Assembly (NCBI GenBank): GCA_963682175.1
Contig: OY821774.1
Coordinates: 47,072,201-47,136,200 of the forward strand
Length of the DNA: 64,000 bases
Direction: 5' to 3'
DNA from: Triglochin maritima
Taxonomy: Eukaryota; Streptophyta; Magnoliopsida; Alismatales; Juncaginaceae
Shown: piece by piece, positions 35,712 to 47,372 of the stretch
How the letters are laid out: the number at the start of each line of letters is the position of its first letter
Position numbering within the stretch: the first letter of the stretch is position 1
Translations under genes and position numbers: made by a program
Notes under the pieces: generated by a model
The model's database searches: none
Told to the model about the DNA's origin: nothing
What the model saw: the letters and a program-made list of their open reading frames with translations, nothing else

Positions 35712-36047
35712 GAGCATCATTAACGGTGCCCAGGCAGTTCCCGGGCGCCCTGCTTTCTCTCTCAGCTACGTCAACTTCTCTCTCTGTCACGTCAGCACAA
35801 ACCAACCCCCCTACAAAAGCCTTAACCATTACCCAATCCACCCAGTCACGCTACAGTATTTGTGGTCACGTCATTATTTTTATTCTTCCCTCCAAAACTC
35901 TTTCAACAATCAACAAAATATATTAATAATCATTATCGTAATTATTTAATATCAACAATTCTTTCGTTTTAATTAACATTTAATTAATAAATACGAAAAT
36001 ATTATTAAAATTTAGAAAATCACAAATTAATAAATTTAAAATTTATG

Positions 36048-36335
36048 ACCTACAGTATGCGCGTGACTCACAAAAGACGAGACGATTGGATCGAGGCTTG
36101 GACTTCTCAGGCATCGAGGACCTACAGTATGCGCGTGACTCACGAGAGACGAGACGATTGGATCGAGGCTTGGACTTCTCAGGCATCGAGGACCTACAGT
36201 ATGCGCGTGACTCACAAACGACGAGACGATTGGATCGAGGCTTGGACTTCTCAAGCATCGAGGACCTACAGTATGTGCGTGACTCACAAAAGACGAGATG
36301 ATTGGATCGAGGACCTACAGTACGCGCGTGACTAC
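36048..36335 (+). repeat. 72-bp tandem repeat, four full copies plus a partial, in the Harbinger element
   Basis: Units starting ACCTACAGTATGCGCGTGAC begin at 36048, 36120, 36192 and 36264, exactly 72 bp apart, and a shortened fifth begins at 36313. Differences are few (AAAAGACGAGACG, GAGAGACGAGACG, AAACGACGAGACG variants). The array lies between the left terminus and ORF1, about 110-390 bp upstream of the first ATG (36437). The period is a multiple of three, but no conserved protein is encoded. Confidence 0.92.
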
Positions 36336-36436
36336 TTCAATATATATACCCCAACCACATTAATTCTCTACTCACCTCTATTCCAATCTTACTTCTTCCA
36401 CCATAATTCTCTACTCACCTCTACTCTCTACTCACA

Positions 36437-37604
36437 ATGTCATCTTCAGAAGGCAATGATTCACCAGATTACCGACGATCTCCACGTCGTCCACCCCAAG
36501 CCAACACCTTTTCCCTTACCAAAATGTTCCACAACCAGAATTCCACCCGTTATACCAAAGTCAATTTACCGCACAACCAGGATTCCACCCGTCCTACCAA
36601 AGCCAATTTATACCACACCCAGGGTTCTACCCACACAATCAATACCAACCGCCAACTCAGGAAGAAGGGCAAACCCAATTCCCAATGGGTATGTATACTC
36701 GCCTCCTAAGTGACGAAAGTAGTGGAAATGCAAGCCGCTATACAGCTGATGTGAATGAAGAAATCGCGACCCAGGGAACACGCAAAACCGCGACGATGAG
36801 GTCGCAAAAAACGTGGTCCGCACAAGAGGATCAACGACTCGTCTCGACTTATATGGCTGTCAGTGGCGATGTTGTGGTTGGGACAAACCAAAAAATGAAG
36901 TCCTTCTGGAAACGTGTGGAGCGCATCTACAATGACTCAGGCGAGCCAGGTGTAGTAGAGCGTAATGATGAATCATTGAAGGGGCGATGGAGGCGTACAT
37001 TGTCATCCGTGAACCAATGGGTCGGTTGCTTCGACCAGGCGGTGCGGAGGAAGAGAAGTGGTTACAACGAGGACGATGCCATCCATGAAGCGCACATCAT
37101 CTACGAACGAACACACAACGCCAAATTTCAGTTCATGCATGTTTGACTTTTGTTACGCAAGTACCCTAAACGGGAGTCTGTTGCGCTTGGACTTCCCACC
37201 GGAAACGTCGCTGCAGAAAGTCCAGAGAGTTTTAGTAGCGGGAAAAGAAAAAGCACCGACGACGATGGGAATAACGCAACACCGTCAGCAGATGAAATGG
37301 TGTTCGAAACATGTCCTCGTCCTGAAGGTGTTAAAAAGTCAAAAAGAAGAAGGGGAAACAACCATTTCAGACACAACTTGATCCTGAGATGTTAGAACTG
37401 GGGAAACAAATTGAATATAGCGCAAAAGTGAAAGAGGAAAAATATTTACGTTACGAAGAACGGGTGGAGAGGAAACGCATCGAAGCTGAGGCGAATTTCC
37501 AAAGGGAACTGAACAGCAAGAAACTTGATGTCCTCTTCGCTCTAATGAAGAAGGAAAACAAGAACGAATTCGATAAAGAAACGCTTGTTGAACTCAATGA
37601 GTGA
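36437..37604 (+). pseudogene. Harbinger ORF1-like Myb/SANT protein (NAM-associated C-terminal domain), broken
   Basis: The likely start is MSSSEGNDSPDYRRSP at 36437. The reading frame then shifts: the Gln/Pro-rich part (QPGFHPSYQSQF-like repeats, 36520-36680) and the Myb/SANT-like domain (RSQKTWSAQEDQRLVSTYMA, FWKRVERIYND, RNDESLKGRWRR) read in another frame up to 37146. There a TGA replaces the expected codon just after FMHV. The next block (LLRKYPKRESVALG, GKRKSTDDDG) stays in that frame, and near 37350 a second shift leads to the C-terminal coiled coil (MLELGKQIEYSAKVKEEKYL ... LVELNE, ending 37604). Proteins of this build are PIF/Harbinger ORF1 products that assist the transposase by binding DNA. 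Two shifts and one stop make this copy dead. Confidence 0.82.
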
Positions 37605-38378
37605 ACTAAAGCACAAGGATATATGTATGTGCTTATGTTTTCAATATGTCTGTGGTAGTTTATCAGTATTCTGGTAGTTTAAATTCCGTATCCGTAGGAT
37701 GATTGTCTTTCCTTTCCTTATTTCTGTTGTATTTCGCATTCTGTATTTGTATTGTATTTTGTTTCCGAAATGTATGAGTATTACTACTATTTCTTAATTT
37801 GTTTATGATTTTTTAATATTTTTTATATCTAAGTAAATGAAAATTTTGTTAATTAATTATAAAATATTTTTTCAATTATTTTGTAATACCTAATTAATTA
37901 AATTCCATTTACCTAATTAATACATTATCCTAATTATATATAAATAATCTTTATTTTTAAAACAAAAAAAATAAAAGACGAAAGGAGGGGGGGGGGCACG
38001 TGGCCCCCCGCCTGGGCGCCCAGGGCGGATTCTCGGGCGACCTGCCGCCTGGGAATCCGCCTAGGGCGCACCCTCCCGTTAAGGGAGGGCTGCCCGGACG
38101 CCCCGGAGGGCGCCCGGGCTTAGAGCACCCATTAAGGGTGCTCTAATTGTGTAGCTCATACTTCACAATGACCTTGCTATGAAGGGCTATTTTCCACACA
38201 CAGAGAAAGTGACTGCAACTTTTTTCTCTTTTAGTTCAAACCAGTGTAATTAGCTTGGATACATTTTCTTTTTGAAAGACATCAAAGTTTTCTACACTAA
38301 ATACCAATTAACATTCTTCAATCAGGTACAGACATTAGGACTCAGTGATGTGTCAAGAGTTTTGAGCTGAAGACATTG

Positions 38379-40484
38379 TCAGCAAACGAGTGATGTTCGT
38401 AGAGAGACAGCACCAGGAAGATGACATGAAGCCCAGCGAATAACCGATCCAATCACCATGACGTCGAGTTGCTCTTGCTCCCCAAAACCAATTGTTCGAT
38501 ATCTCCTCCCATGTATGGTTGATGGCCTTCCATTATTCCTCCCTCGTGTCACCTCAACTGGTCGACGGGTAGCACCGGCAGTATCAGGAAATAGCTCCCC
38601 AAAGCTTGATTCTAGGGTTAAGAAACATACAAAAGTTAGACAGGTAATATGCAGCAAGGACTCTATGGCAAGAATTAGAACCTGTTGTACCTCTTTGTAT
38701 GCTGGGTTCCAACATGATCTCCTTGGGAGAGGATGACCCGAAAAATGAGAAGCTTGGAAATGAAGTTATTTGAACCGAAGATTCCACGTTGCAAGGATCA
38801 CCACAACTATGGAAGGAGAAATTATTTTGCGGTGGACAAGATGCATCAAACACAAGCGAAGAAAAGGATGACTTGCAGCTCAATGCGGGAGGGGCAAAAC
38901 ACAGCGAATAGTTGTCTTCAGCAAGAGAATCAAAACCAAAACTGAACTCCTGACCAAGAGAAGAACAGTCAACTGCAGCTATATCCCCACGATTGGACAA
39001 GCTCTTTGGTTCAGGTAATCCTAGACAAAATTCTTCTGTCGAATCTAGCATCCAAGAGTGTCCTGCGAAAACAAAATAAATGTGGTTTAGAGATCATGCA
39101 AAACTAAGGAAGCCAATATCATGGAAAAACTTTGGAAACCAGATACCGAAAAGCTTGGTGGTGTCAATCACCGAAGCCAGACAATTTATACTGCAGACAA
39201 AAAAGATTATTAGATAAGCCATAATCCTGATTCGCTGCAATTTCTACTCCTGAAACCTGATAGCAAGTTGATTACCAAGAAGTGATCATTTAGCCTAGAA
39301 GTATGGGACGTTAGCATGCATTAGCTTGTAAACACTTCAACATGCCCATCTAAACCAAAAGACCGAGTAAAGGGATGCCAATTGATAATATAAAGGCTTG
39401 TCAATTGATAATATAGGCACTGTGTGTTTCCCTTTTCAAACTAGAAAGCCATTGAAAGATATATCATTAACGAACCAAATGATGATGTTATGTCATGTGA
39501 AAACATTAAAGGAAGAAATTTAGCCTACCAAGTACTTGAGTAGCCGTAAGCCTTCGTGAGGGGTCTCTACATAGCATTCCAGCAATCAGATCCTTGGCAG
39601 ATGCTGAAATTGATTTCCATGGTTCAGAAGGAAACTGCAAGTTTGCAGCTCGGACGGCATTGAAAATCCTTGATTTGGTTTTCCCCCAGAAAGGAGGCAC
39701 GCCACTTAGCAGAATGTAGAGAATAACTCCGGCACTCCACACATCAGCCGCTTGGTTGTAACCCCCAGATAGAACTTCTGGAGCAATGTAAAAGGGACTT
39801 CCAACAGTTCCAGACAAGGACTGACCTGTTGAGCATAATGTAGTTGAGAAATCAAACTCAAAGAAATTTTCCATTGAATTTAGTGGTTAAATAATAAAAA
39901 CCTGGCTTGATATGTGTGGCGAGCCCAAAATCCGCCAATTTTATTGGAGAAGATGGGTATTTTGTAGTCAACAAGATGTTCTCTGGCTTCAAATCTCTGT
40001 GAACAATACCCTTGTCATGGCAATAGCTCAAGACTTCCATGAGATGACGAAATAATACACGGGCATTCCTCTCAGGGAAATGACCGTTCTTCTCTAGTCT
40101 ATGATAAAGCTCCCCTCCGGCACACAACTCCATCACAAGATGTATATGGTTCTCATCCTCATATATAGCCTTTAGATCGACTACATTTGGATGACCAGAT
40201 AAGCTCGACATTATCTCGATTTCAAGCTTAATGCTCTGCACATCCTCTGGCGTCACAAGACGATCTTTTGGAATGGATTTGCAAGCCAACAACTCCAGCG
40301 TAAATACATTGGTACAAACGAAAATCACTCCAAACCGGCCCCATCCCAACCGGTCTCCCAAGACATAATGGTCTTCTAGGCGTGCATTTTCAGAAGATTG
40401 AAGAATTTGAATGGCAAGATCAGGAACAGTGAAACAATTACATGATTTGCCTATGCTGATGTTGCTGTTATGGGCAACAGCCAT
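38379..40484 (-). CDS. PEPKR1: PEPKR1-type Ser/Thr protein kinase (PEP carboxylase kinase-related), four coding exons
   Basis: Exons 39902-40484, 39529-39825, 38691-39062 and 38379-38611 join in frame to 494 residues. The kinase domain runs from about 40 to 300: glycine loop LGDRLGWGRFG, Lys69 in LACKSI, HRDLKPEN (catalytic Asp164), DFG (Asp185), SGTVGSPFYIAPE activation segment, and AADVWSAGVILYILLSGVPPFWGKT. It belongs to the CDPK/CRK superfamily but has no EF hands. The long Ser/Phe-rich C-terminal tail ends RRYRTIGFGEQEQLDVMV..SVIRWASC..SLRTSLVC, which matches the tail I remember for Arabidopsis PEPKR1 better than PEPKR2. The exon 3-4 junction (AGAG|GTACAA to CCCTAG) is chosen because only it gives this tail in frame. 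Substrates of PEPKR1 are not established. A start at 40484 fits the family N-terminus. Confidence 0.92.
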
Positions 40485-41450
40485 AACATTAGAAAAGGGT
40501 GCACAAGTTCAGATCTCAAGAGAATAAAATTCCCAACAATCTTTAGCTTCCTCTGTGTGATAGTTTTGAAATTCTGGAAGTGAACAATGTCATTAACACT
40601 TTGCTCCAACTAAAACATTAGTGTCTAAATAAAATTGACTAGAGTAGGGACACCATTTGAATTCTGAACTTCTATTACAAAATCAAGACTCCTAAGCAGT
40701 AAGCACAAGGTTGAAAATTTACTTCTCTTTTTACCACAGCCATAGTCATATTCCAAATTCCCATATTTTAAACCCGCGTTACATTAAAAAGCTACAAGCT
40801 ACAACTTTCGGAGTTAATCAAACTAAAAATAGATACACACTGTAAAACTAGACATCTCTTACATGTTTAACCTAAATTGAAAAGGTAATTCAAGTAAAAA
40901 CTACAAAGCATCATCAAAGAAAGTTCTACGATTGATAAGTTAATCACAAGCTCATCTCATCAATAGGGAAATTCAAAAACCCTAGATGCCAAAATCAAAA
41001 CCCCCTGAAAAGGGGATACCAAAAGAAACTCTCTCAATTTCGGAACCCTAAATTCAACATCAGATATCAAAACTTTGATGAGAAAACATACCAAAAACAA
41101 CAAAATCAACCCAACAAAAAAGGAAAGAAAACCTTGGAAACCAAATTAGGTTAAACACTAAAGAGACTTATTCTGACAAATCGCCGAAACCGGAAACAAA
41201 GCCACCAACTACCCAATTCCGCAAACCACTCCCACATCAACCCCGAACTAACAAAAAACCCCAAAACACCCACCAATCCAGAACTCACCCCCCTAAAAAA
41301 ATCGCACCTTTTCAGATCAGCCACTCCAAACGAAGCCAGCAGAAGTACCTACGTCGGATCTGGTAATCCAGACTCCAACGGAGACTCGGAAGGAGTTGCG
41401 GAAGTGGAGTTGGAGTGGAATCTCGAGTGGAAGGGTAGGAACTGATGTGG
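40485..41450 (-). promoter_or_regulatory. Likely 5' UTR with intron and promoter side of the PEPKR1 gene
   Basis: An AC-rich segment at about 41280-41430 looks like a plant leader. On the minus strand a GTACTTCTGC donor candidate sits near 41350, and the DNA between it and the start codon at 40484 is intron-like (T-rich on the minus strand). I cannot place the acceptor with confidence. Confidence 0.35.
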
Positions 41451-44400
41451 TGGTGGTGTTCGTGTTTTGTAATTGTTGGTTTTGTGTTTGTGTTATTATG
41501 GGGACAGTAATCTAAGTTGGATTCACCTGGTTGGACAGCTCGGATGCTACAGCTGGAGATGATCTGGACCGTTGCTGGAAGATCTTGTCAACTTGGAGGC
41601 GGTCCGGATGGAGAATCTTGGCCGTTCGAGGGTGATCTAACCGTTGACTTTTTTATTTTTAAGGAACACCGTAAACCAAATTTGAACCGCTGTGGACTTA
41701 TAGGTGATCCAATTTTTCGAATAATACGAGAGGTTGAAGTTTATATATTATATAAAAATAAATAAAATTGGAGGGTTATTTTTGGAAAAATAACGAGTAT
41801 CCGAACCGAATACAATGCAAAAGGGATGGGTCATGGGTATGACCTTATTCGATTATTCGTGTTTATTTTTTTTATAATTGATTTTTCAAATTTATTGATA
41901 TCCACTTTCTAATTGGACTATTGGTACCAATATATACATATTTACTTTGCGTTGTACTCGTATTGATCTCGTAAAAGGGTATGAGGCGAGTCTCGAGGGT
42001 ATTGCGCGTACTATATCATTTTCTTATTCTTTTGTTCATGATTCAACAAAAATAAATCATTTCAGATAAACTCCTAAACATATGTTACATCAATTAACAC
42101 CTACACGAATGTAATCAATATCATCATTCATCAATAACATTAATATACAACTATTTGATATATATATATATATATATTCTAATTTGGAGTCCGAGTGAGA
42201 GAGTGAGAATTGGAGATTCCTGTTTTTTTAATTCATTTTTTTATTTTTAAGTGTTAAGGAGGGGTGGGGTTAGTGTTCAAAATGTAGATATGTCACGTGT
42301 TTAGTGTTTTTTTATGTTGTCATTGTTAAGGAAAGTGAGGATTAGTGATTAAACTGTATATGTTGTATGTATAACACTATAACTATATCCATGCATTTTA
42401 ATTTTAGGGATAAACATACACAAGTAAAATTGTACCCATACTTGTCCCGTTTGCAAAACTGGTATGGCGAGTATGAATAAACAAATGTAAAAGTTTGAGC
42501 ACATATATTCTGTGTACTATTATCTGTACCGAAGAGTTAAAACGATATTGGCAGTCAGTGAACACACATCATGTAGCATGTTTACAGCCTTAAGCAGAAA
42601 TAAGGTTCAGAAATACATGATGCGAATTGAATACGACCAAACACCGCATCTTGTACATGCAGTTTGCGATTTAATAATTATATAATATATATATTATTTA
42701 TAAATTATATATATGTAACTAAAAAATTAGGTAAAAATTTGAATAATTTCTAACATCAATAATTCAATATTAAAAAATAGAGTTTAAATAGTATTGTTTG
42801 AGACCCTGCATCATTCTTATGTGATGCACATTCCACCCGTATCCGTATATGTGACCGCATCTTCTTACATTTTTGAGTGAGACTAAGAAGCGACGTAACA
42901 TCCAGTAAGTTGTGAAACATGGATCTCTACCACACGGTAACAAATTAAAATAACCCCCACCAATTATAAAAAGTCGAGAGCCACTTGGGCAGAGCCAAAA
43001 TGTGGGATGAAATGCTTAGGAGAATTAACTAATACAAAATATGTGGGTTTTCTTAGCGAGGTTAATTTTGTAGTTAATTACTTGGTTATATGTGATAGAG
43101 AATTGTTATGATTAACAAAAATAATAAAAAGAACTAGGTTGACTATTTCGAAAGAATTTAATGGTTCCAATTTCTAACGAAGCACTTACTCTAAAATATA
43201 AAAAAACAATTATTAAAAAAAGTTGGTATTGTTTTTTTTTAATGATTAAAACATGCACCAATGCACTTAGCTGAGTTCCCTTTTTGTTCCACCGGTCTTT
43301 CCCACATAGGGTCTTCTCTCCTTGGCATATATATGCCATTCGACCCCACTATAAAAAATATAAAAAAAACATATATGTATATCATAGGATTTATCAAATT
43401 CATTTTTATGGGCAAAAGTATAGTATATCATATACTAAGTCAGAATTTTTTATATAGTTGTATCAATTGAACAAAATCCGAACTTCAAATCCAACTTTTC
43501 ACTTGTTTTAAGGCCCAAGCCCAGTTCGCACTTCTCTTTCACCCCAAAGGCCTAAACCCCACAAATGCACCTTCACAACTGTTTTGTTTTTTTTACATGT
43601 TATCAATTTCTTACTTTATAATACTTGATCAGCATGTCAGTCATTCAAGAATCAAGATGTATTACATAATTTTTGCAGTTTATGTGTTTATTATTGTTAT
43701 GATAATTTAGATATTATTTATCACGTATAAATATAGTTTGGAAGTTATTATGCCTAGAAATTGCTCTCAAATAACCCTCATCATCTAGAGCAATTGAGCA
43801 AACCCTTCTTCTCAGGATTATAAGCTTTCATCAGCATAGTCTAAATTTTGATTATAGATTAGCTTTTTCTGTGATCTCAAAGCCAAACTTGTCACTGTTT
43901 GACCACCATCCCGACTTCAATTTGTGGGCTCATAGCCCAACGTTTTGTAGCCGATAAACTTTTTTGCATCACTAGGATTGGGGAGCTTCTGGTTTCTTTC
44001 ATTCTAATACATAGCATATACAACTAATCGAAAAGAAAATGATGGAGTTGTTACGTAACCAATCATAGGTCACAAAAGCCAACTGCATCTTTAGTTTCAG
44101 TCTTTCAGATGTTCTGCAAGCACCATTAATCACCAATTCTACCAATTTAAGCAATGATAATAAGAGAGTGCTTTTAGCAATGGAGTGTATGATTACTCCT
44201 TATTGTTTATTAATGGTTCATTATGCAGTGCAAAAGAAATATGATTACACGAAATGAATGGGATGATGGAATGACCCACGCACTTGTGCCTTTTATTCTA
44301 CTTAATTATTTTCACAACTTCATAGCTTATGCTTCTGGCATTTATTTTTTTGGAAGTACGAGTTTAGTGAAAACACAGATGATGACACTGCTTACCTGTA

Positions 44401-46190
44401 GTGTACAAGTAAGCTAAGTCTTATTTAAAAGCATACTAGCAGATCCCAGGTTAACACACACTGGCTAGTCACACTTGACATGCAACAAAAACAGGTGTTT
44501 ACTAAGAAGATCCACAAGGCAGTGGCAACACATGCAATAAACCAACAACATGAAACATAAGATTAGACCACCCCCATTGTCCAGCAAATGCGCAAAACAA
44601 TGATCATCACATACACTTCTTGTTTACAATCATCATACATCATCACATGTCGGGTCACAAATCATAATATCGCCAGCCCAATTGACCATCAAAAGAACAG
44701 AGCAAACTCACTCTGGAAAGCTTGTGCATTCTGGCCTATCAAATTACCTCACAACAAGATTGCAGGGGACCATGCAAGGCAGACAAGGAAAAGAGAGAAA
44801 CCATCCCAATCAACACCCAGCAGCAAACCTCTCTTTTCCCTTTTTCTTTTACAGCCATAAACAGTGGTTGTGTACCACAGGCACCTTGTGTCTGTCTCTA
44901 GTATGTATCACTTGTTCACAAAAAGATCGTGCACATTCAGAAAAGCACAATGCAATGTAATGGTGGGATCGATTTGTTTTTGGAATTGTCTTACTCAAGG
45001 CTGTCCACAAGAACAATGGAGAAGAATCACCTTTCAGGTTGTTTAATGGGCACAATATCTTATGTTGTTCTGCTTTATCCAAAGTTTCAACTGGATAGAG
45101 TAAGGGAGAGTCTTCTTCTATATGTTTAAGTTTGCCTTTTACCTTACCTTGTAATAAGATAAGAGTTGGGTGTGTGGAGTAGTTGGCATTTTGAGGGAAC
45201 CTTTGCTATTTCTTATTGACCTTCTTTTGAGAACTGACGATTGCTGATTTCATTAGTCAAATTGTATGTCTTTGGTTTCTGAACATTTTGAGGAAACCTT
45301 TGATATTTGTTTATTGATCTACTGAAAACTGTTGGCTACTGATTTCATTAGTCAAGATGTTTCTCTGGTTTATAAACATTCTGAGGAAACCTTTACCATT
45401 CCATACACAACTAAATTCACTCTAATTTACCTTTACCATTCATGGATTAGTTTCTTTGTATGTTTAAAATAGTCAATTTGGACCAACAATGACGGCACGA
45501 CAAGTTGAAAATAAACCAATGGTGGAAATTAGTGAGCTTACATTTATCTTAATCAGGTTAAGTTGATGTAGCTACAAACAAAATACAGAATGGCACGACG
45601 GAAATGCATATTTCTGATGTAAGGGTTTCAAACTAGAAAGTCAGAGTAGTATTTTCCCATGGTAATAGTTAGTTCATGATGCATATATTAACAAGTTAAG
45701 GTAGGAACAGATTTGCATTTGAATATCCAAGTTAAATTGTCAAAAGCCAAACATCTATCTGAAGCCTAAGATCAGAAGACCACAAAATCAAACTCCAACA
45801 AACAAACAAAACAAAACAGAACTAATCAATCAAATGACTCAAGGAACCTCCGAGTCTTATTAATTATCTGAAAGGAACCACTATACACAAACAAACAGTA
45901 AACAGAAATTGCTCAAACATATGCAATAAACCACATGTGTGATTGATTATATGTCGTCCAAATCACAAGCATGGCATGCCACCCACTTACAACAAAAATA
46001 CTTCTTCCATTAACACCATCACAATATAACAAAACACAAACCAATGAGTGTATTAACCAACCAACCTGGCCAACAGCCAATCATTTCCCATCCCATAATC
46101 TTTTAATCTCTTGTAACAAATAAAAGAATATATACTTGTTACGATCACATTATATATGGACTGAATGGAATAGAAAAGGCGAAATTATTA
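41451..46190. other. 4.7 kb of AT-rich intergenic DNA, no gene recognised
   Basis: Short open frames here show no family similarity. There are TA microsatellite runs near 42160-42176 and 42680-42715, and one tandem repeat at 45188-45411. The stretch at 44580-45120 has a more gene-like base composition but no conserved protein that I recognise; a non-coding transcript is possible but unsupported. Confidence 0.4.
45188..45411 (+). repeat. Diverged tandem repeat, period about 93 bp
   Basis: Units start CATTTTGAGGGAACCTTTG (45188), CATTTTGAGGAAACCTTTG (about 45283) and CATTCTGAGGAAACCTTTAC (about 45378). The first two share TGATTTCATTAGTCAA in the same relative place. About 2.3 copies, non-coding. 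Confidence 0.65.
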
Positions 46191-47372
46191 TTACCCCTTC
46201 CACTGAGTGCACTGCTCCAACGGTCTGGTCTTCTGGCCTCCGGCCTTAAGCGGGCAGGGCATCTGCACCGGCGGAACCATACAATTATACTGCAAGCAAA
46301 GCGAGGTCCGAATCGGAATCTCCGCCGCGGGATTAATCTGAATTCCGGTGAGAAAATTATGCTGCAGATACAACACCTGTATGTCGGACTCCAGCAACCT
46401 ATCGACGAAACTCCCGGGAACCTCCCCGGAGAACTCGTTGTTATTCAGGTACAGATTCTTGACGCTGGCAAACCCGGGGGATATCATCCCGGAGAGTCTG
46501 TTATAGCTGAGATCGACGGTGTCGATGTCAGACGGGATCCCGGATAGGAGGAGTACCGGGCCGGTGAGGCGGTTACGGTCGAGCTGGAGCGTTCGGAGCG
46601 GGAAGGAGAAGAGCTCCGGCGGAATCGTACCGGAGAAGGAGTTGGAGGACAAGTCGAGGTAGTTGAGGTTGGCGAGTCGTGAGACGGTGGGGCCGACTTC
46701 GCCCGAGAGGTTGTTGGCGGAGAGAGACAGGTACGTCAACGACCGGGGGAGAGACCGGAGGGTGCCGGAGAGGAGATTGTTCTTGAGGTCGAGACGTGAG
46801 AGGTGAGGGCAGTAGAAAGGCGGGACGGGACCGGAGAGTTGGTTGTGGGAAAGGATGAGGTTAGTTAGGGAAGGAAGAAGAGAGAGTGTGTAAGGGACGG
46901 CGCCGGAGAGGGAGTTGAATGAGAGGTCGAGGGTGTGGAGGTTAGGAAGGAGGACGAGGGAGGAGGGGATGGATCCGGAGAGGAAGTTCCGGGAGAGGGC
47001 GAGGAAGCGGAGGTTGGTGAGGTTGGAGATAGTGATTGGGATGGGCCCCACGACCCGGCCGGGTACGAGGGTGAGCTCGGTGAGGGAGGTGAGGGAGGAG
47101 ATGGCCGGGTCGAGGAGGCCGATGAGACCAGGTGACCCGGCAGCCGGGTCGCCGAGGGTGAGGGCGACGACTCGGTCGCCGACGCAGAAGACGCCGGAGA
47201 AGTCGCAGGGGTCGGCGGTGAAGTCCCAAGTGGAGAAGAAACTTGAGCCCGGCATGTCTTGGAGGTTCTTGCGTATCGACTGTAGTGCGAGAAAATCGAT
47301 GGGGTTTATGATTGACGTTGCTGCGAATGGGAGGAGTAGGGAGACGACGACAATGTAGACAAGACAATGCAT
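46191..47372 (-). CDS. Secreted leucine-rich-repeat protein, intronless
   Basis: A 393-residue single-exon frame. An N-terminal signal peptide (about 1-20, MHCLVYIVVVSLLLPFAATS) is followed by the plant LRR N-cap (INPIDFLALQSIRKNLQDMPGS, WDFTADPCDFSGVFC). About ten LRRs of the LxxLxLSxNxLSGxIPxx type follow, then a C-cap (LCLQYNCMVPPVQMPCPLK) and QKTRPLEQCTQWKG. There is no transmembrane helix or kinase, so it is probably apoplastic. The INPIDFLALQSIRK start and LYLQHNFLTGIQINPAAEIP end mark a conserved plant family of short LRR proteins without an assigned ligand or partner. The GC-rich coding DNA stands out from the AT-rich flanks. The 5' leader on the minus strand is CT-rich. Confidence 0.93.
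   Translation of the reverse strand: MHCLVYIVVVSLLLPFAATSIINPIDFLALQSIRKNLQDMPGSSFFSTWDFTADPCDFSGVFCVGDRVVALTLGDPAAGSPGLIGLLDPAISSLTSLTELTLVPGRVVGPIPITISNLTNLRFLALSRNFLSGSIPSSLVLLPNLHTLDLSFNSLSGAVPYTLSLLPSLTNLILSHNQLSGPVPPFYCPHLSRLDLKNNLLSGTLRSLPRSLTYLSLSANNLSGEVGPTVSRLANLNYLDLSSNSFSGTIPPELFSFPLRTLQLDRNRLTGPVLLLSGIPSDIDTVDLSYNRLSGMISPGFASVKNLYLNNNEFSGEVPGSFVDRLLESDIQVLYLQHNFLTGIQINPAAEIPIRTSLCLQYNCMVPPVQMPCPLKAGGQKTRPLEQCTQWKG

Larger units (their letters stand above)
35712..38143 (+). mobile_element. PIF/Harbinger element, 2.4 kb, ORF1-only, TAA target duplication
   Basis: The left terminus GAGCATCATTAACGGTGCCC and the right terminus, read inward, GAGCACCCTTAATGGGTGCTC are inverted repeats. 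Both are flanked by TAA (35709-35711 and 38144-38146), the 3-bp TWA duplication typical of PIF/Harbinger. Subterminal DNA is very GC-rich at the right (37985-38143), with nested GGGCGCCC-type hairpins echoing GGGCGCCC near the left end. Inside are a 72-bp tandem repeat and a broken Myb/SANT-like ORF1. The DDE transposase ORF is missing, so the element is non-autonomous. The MITE at 14938 shares its terminal sequence. Confidence 0.85.
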
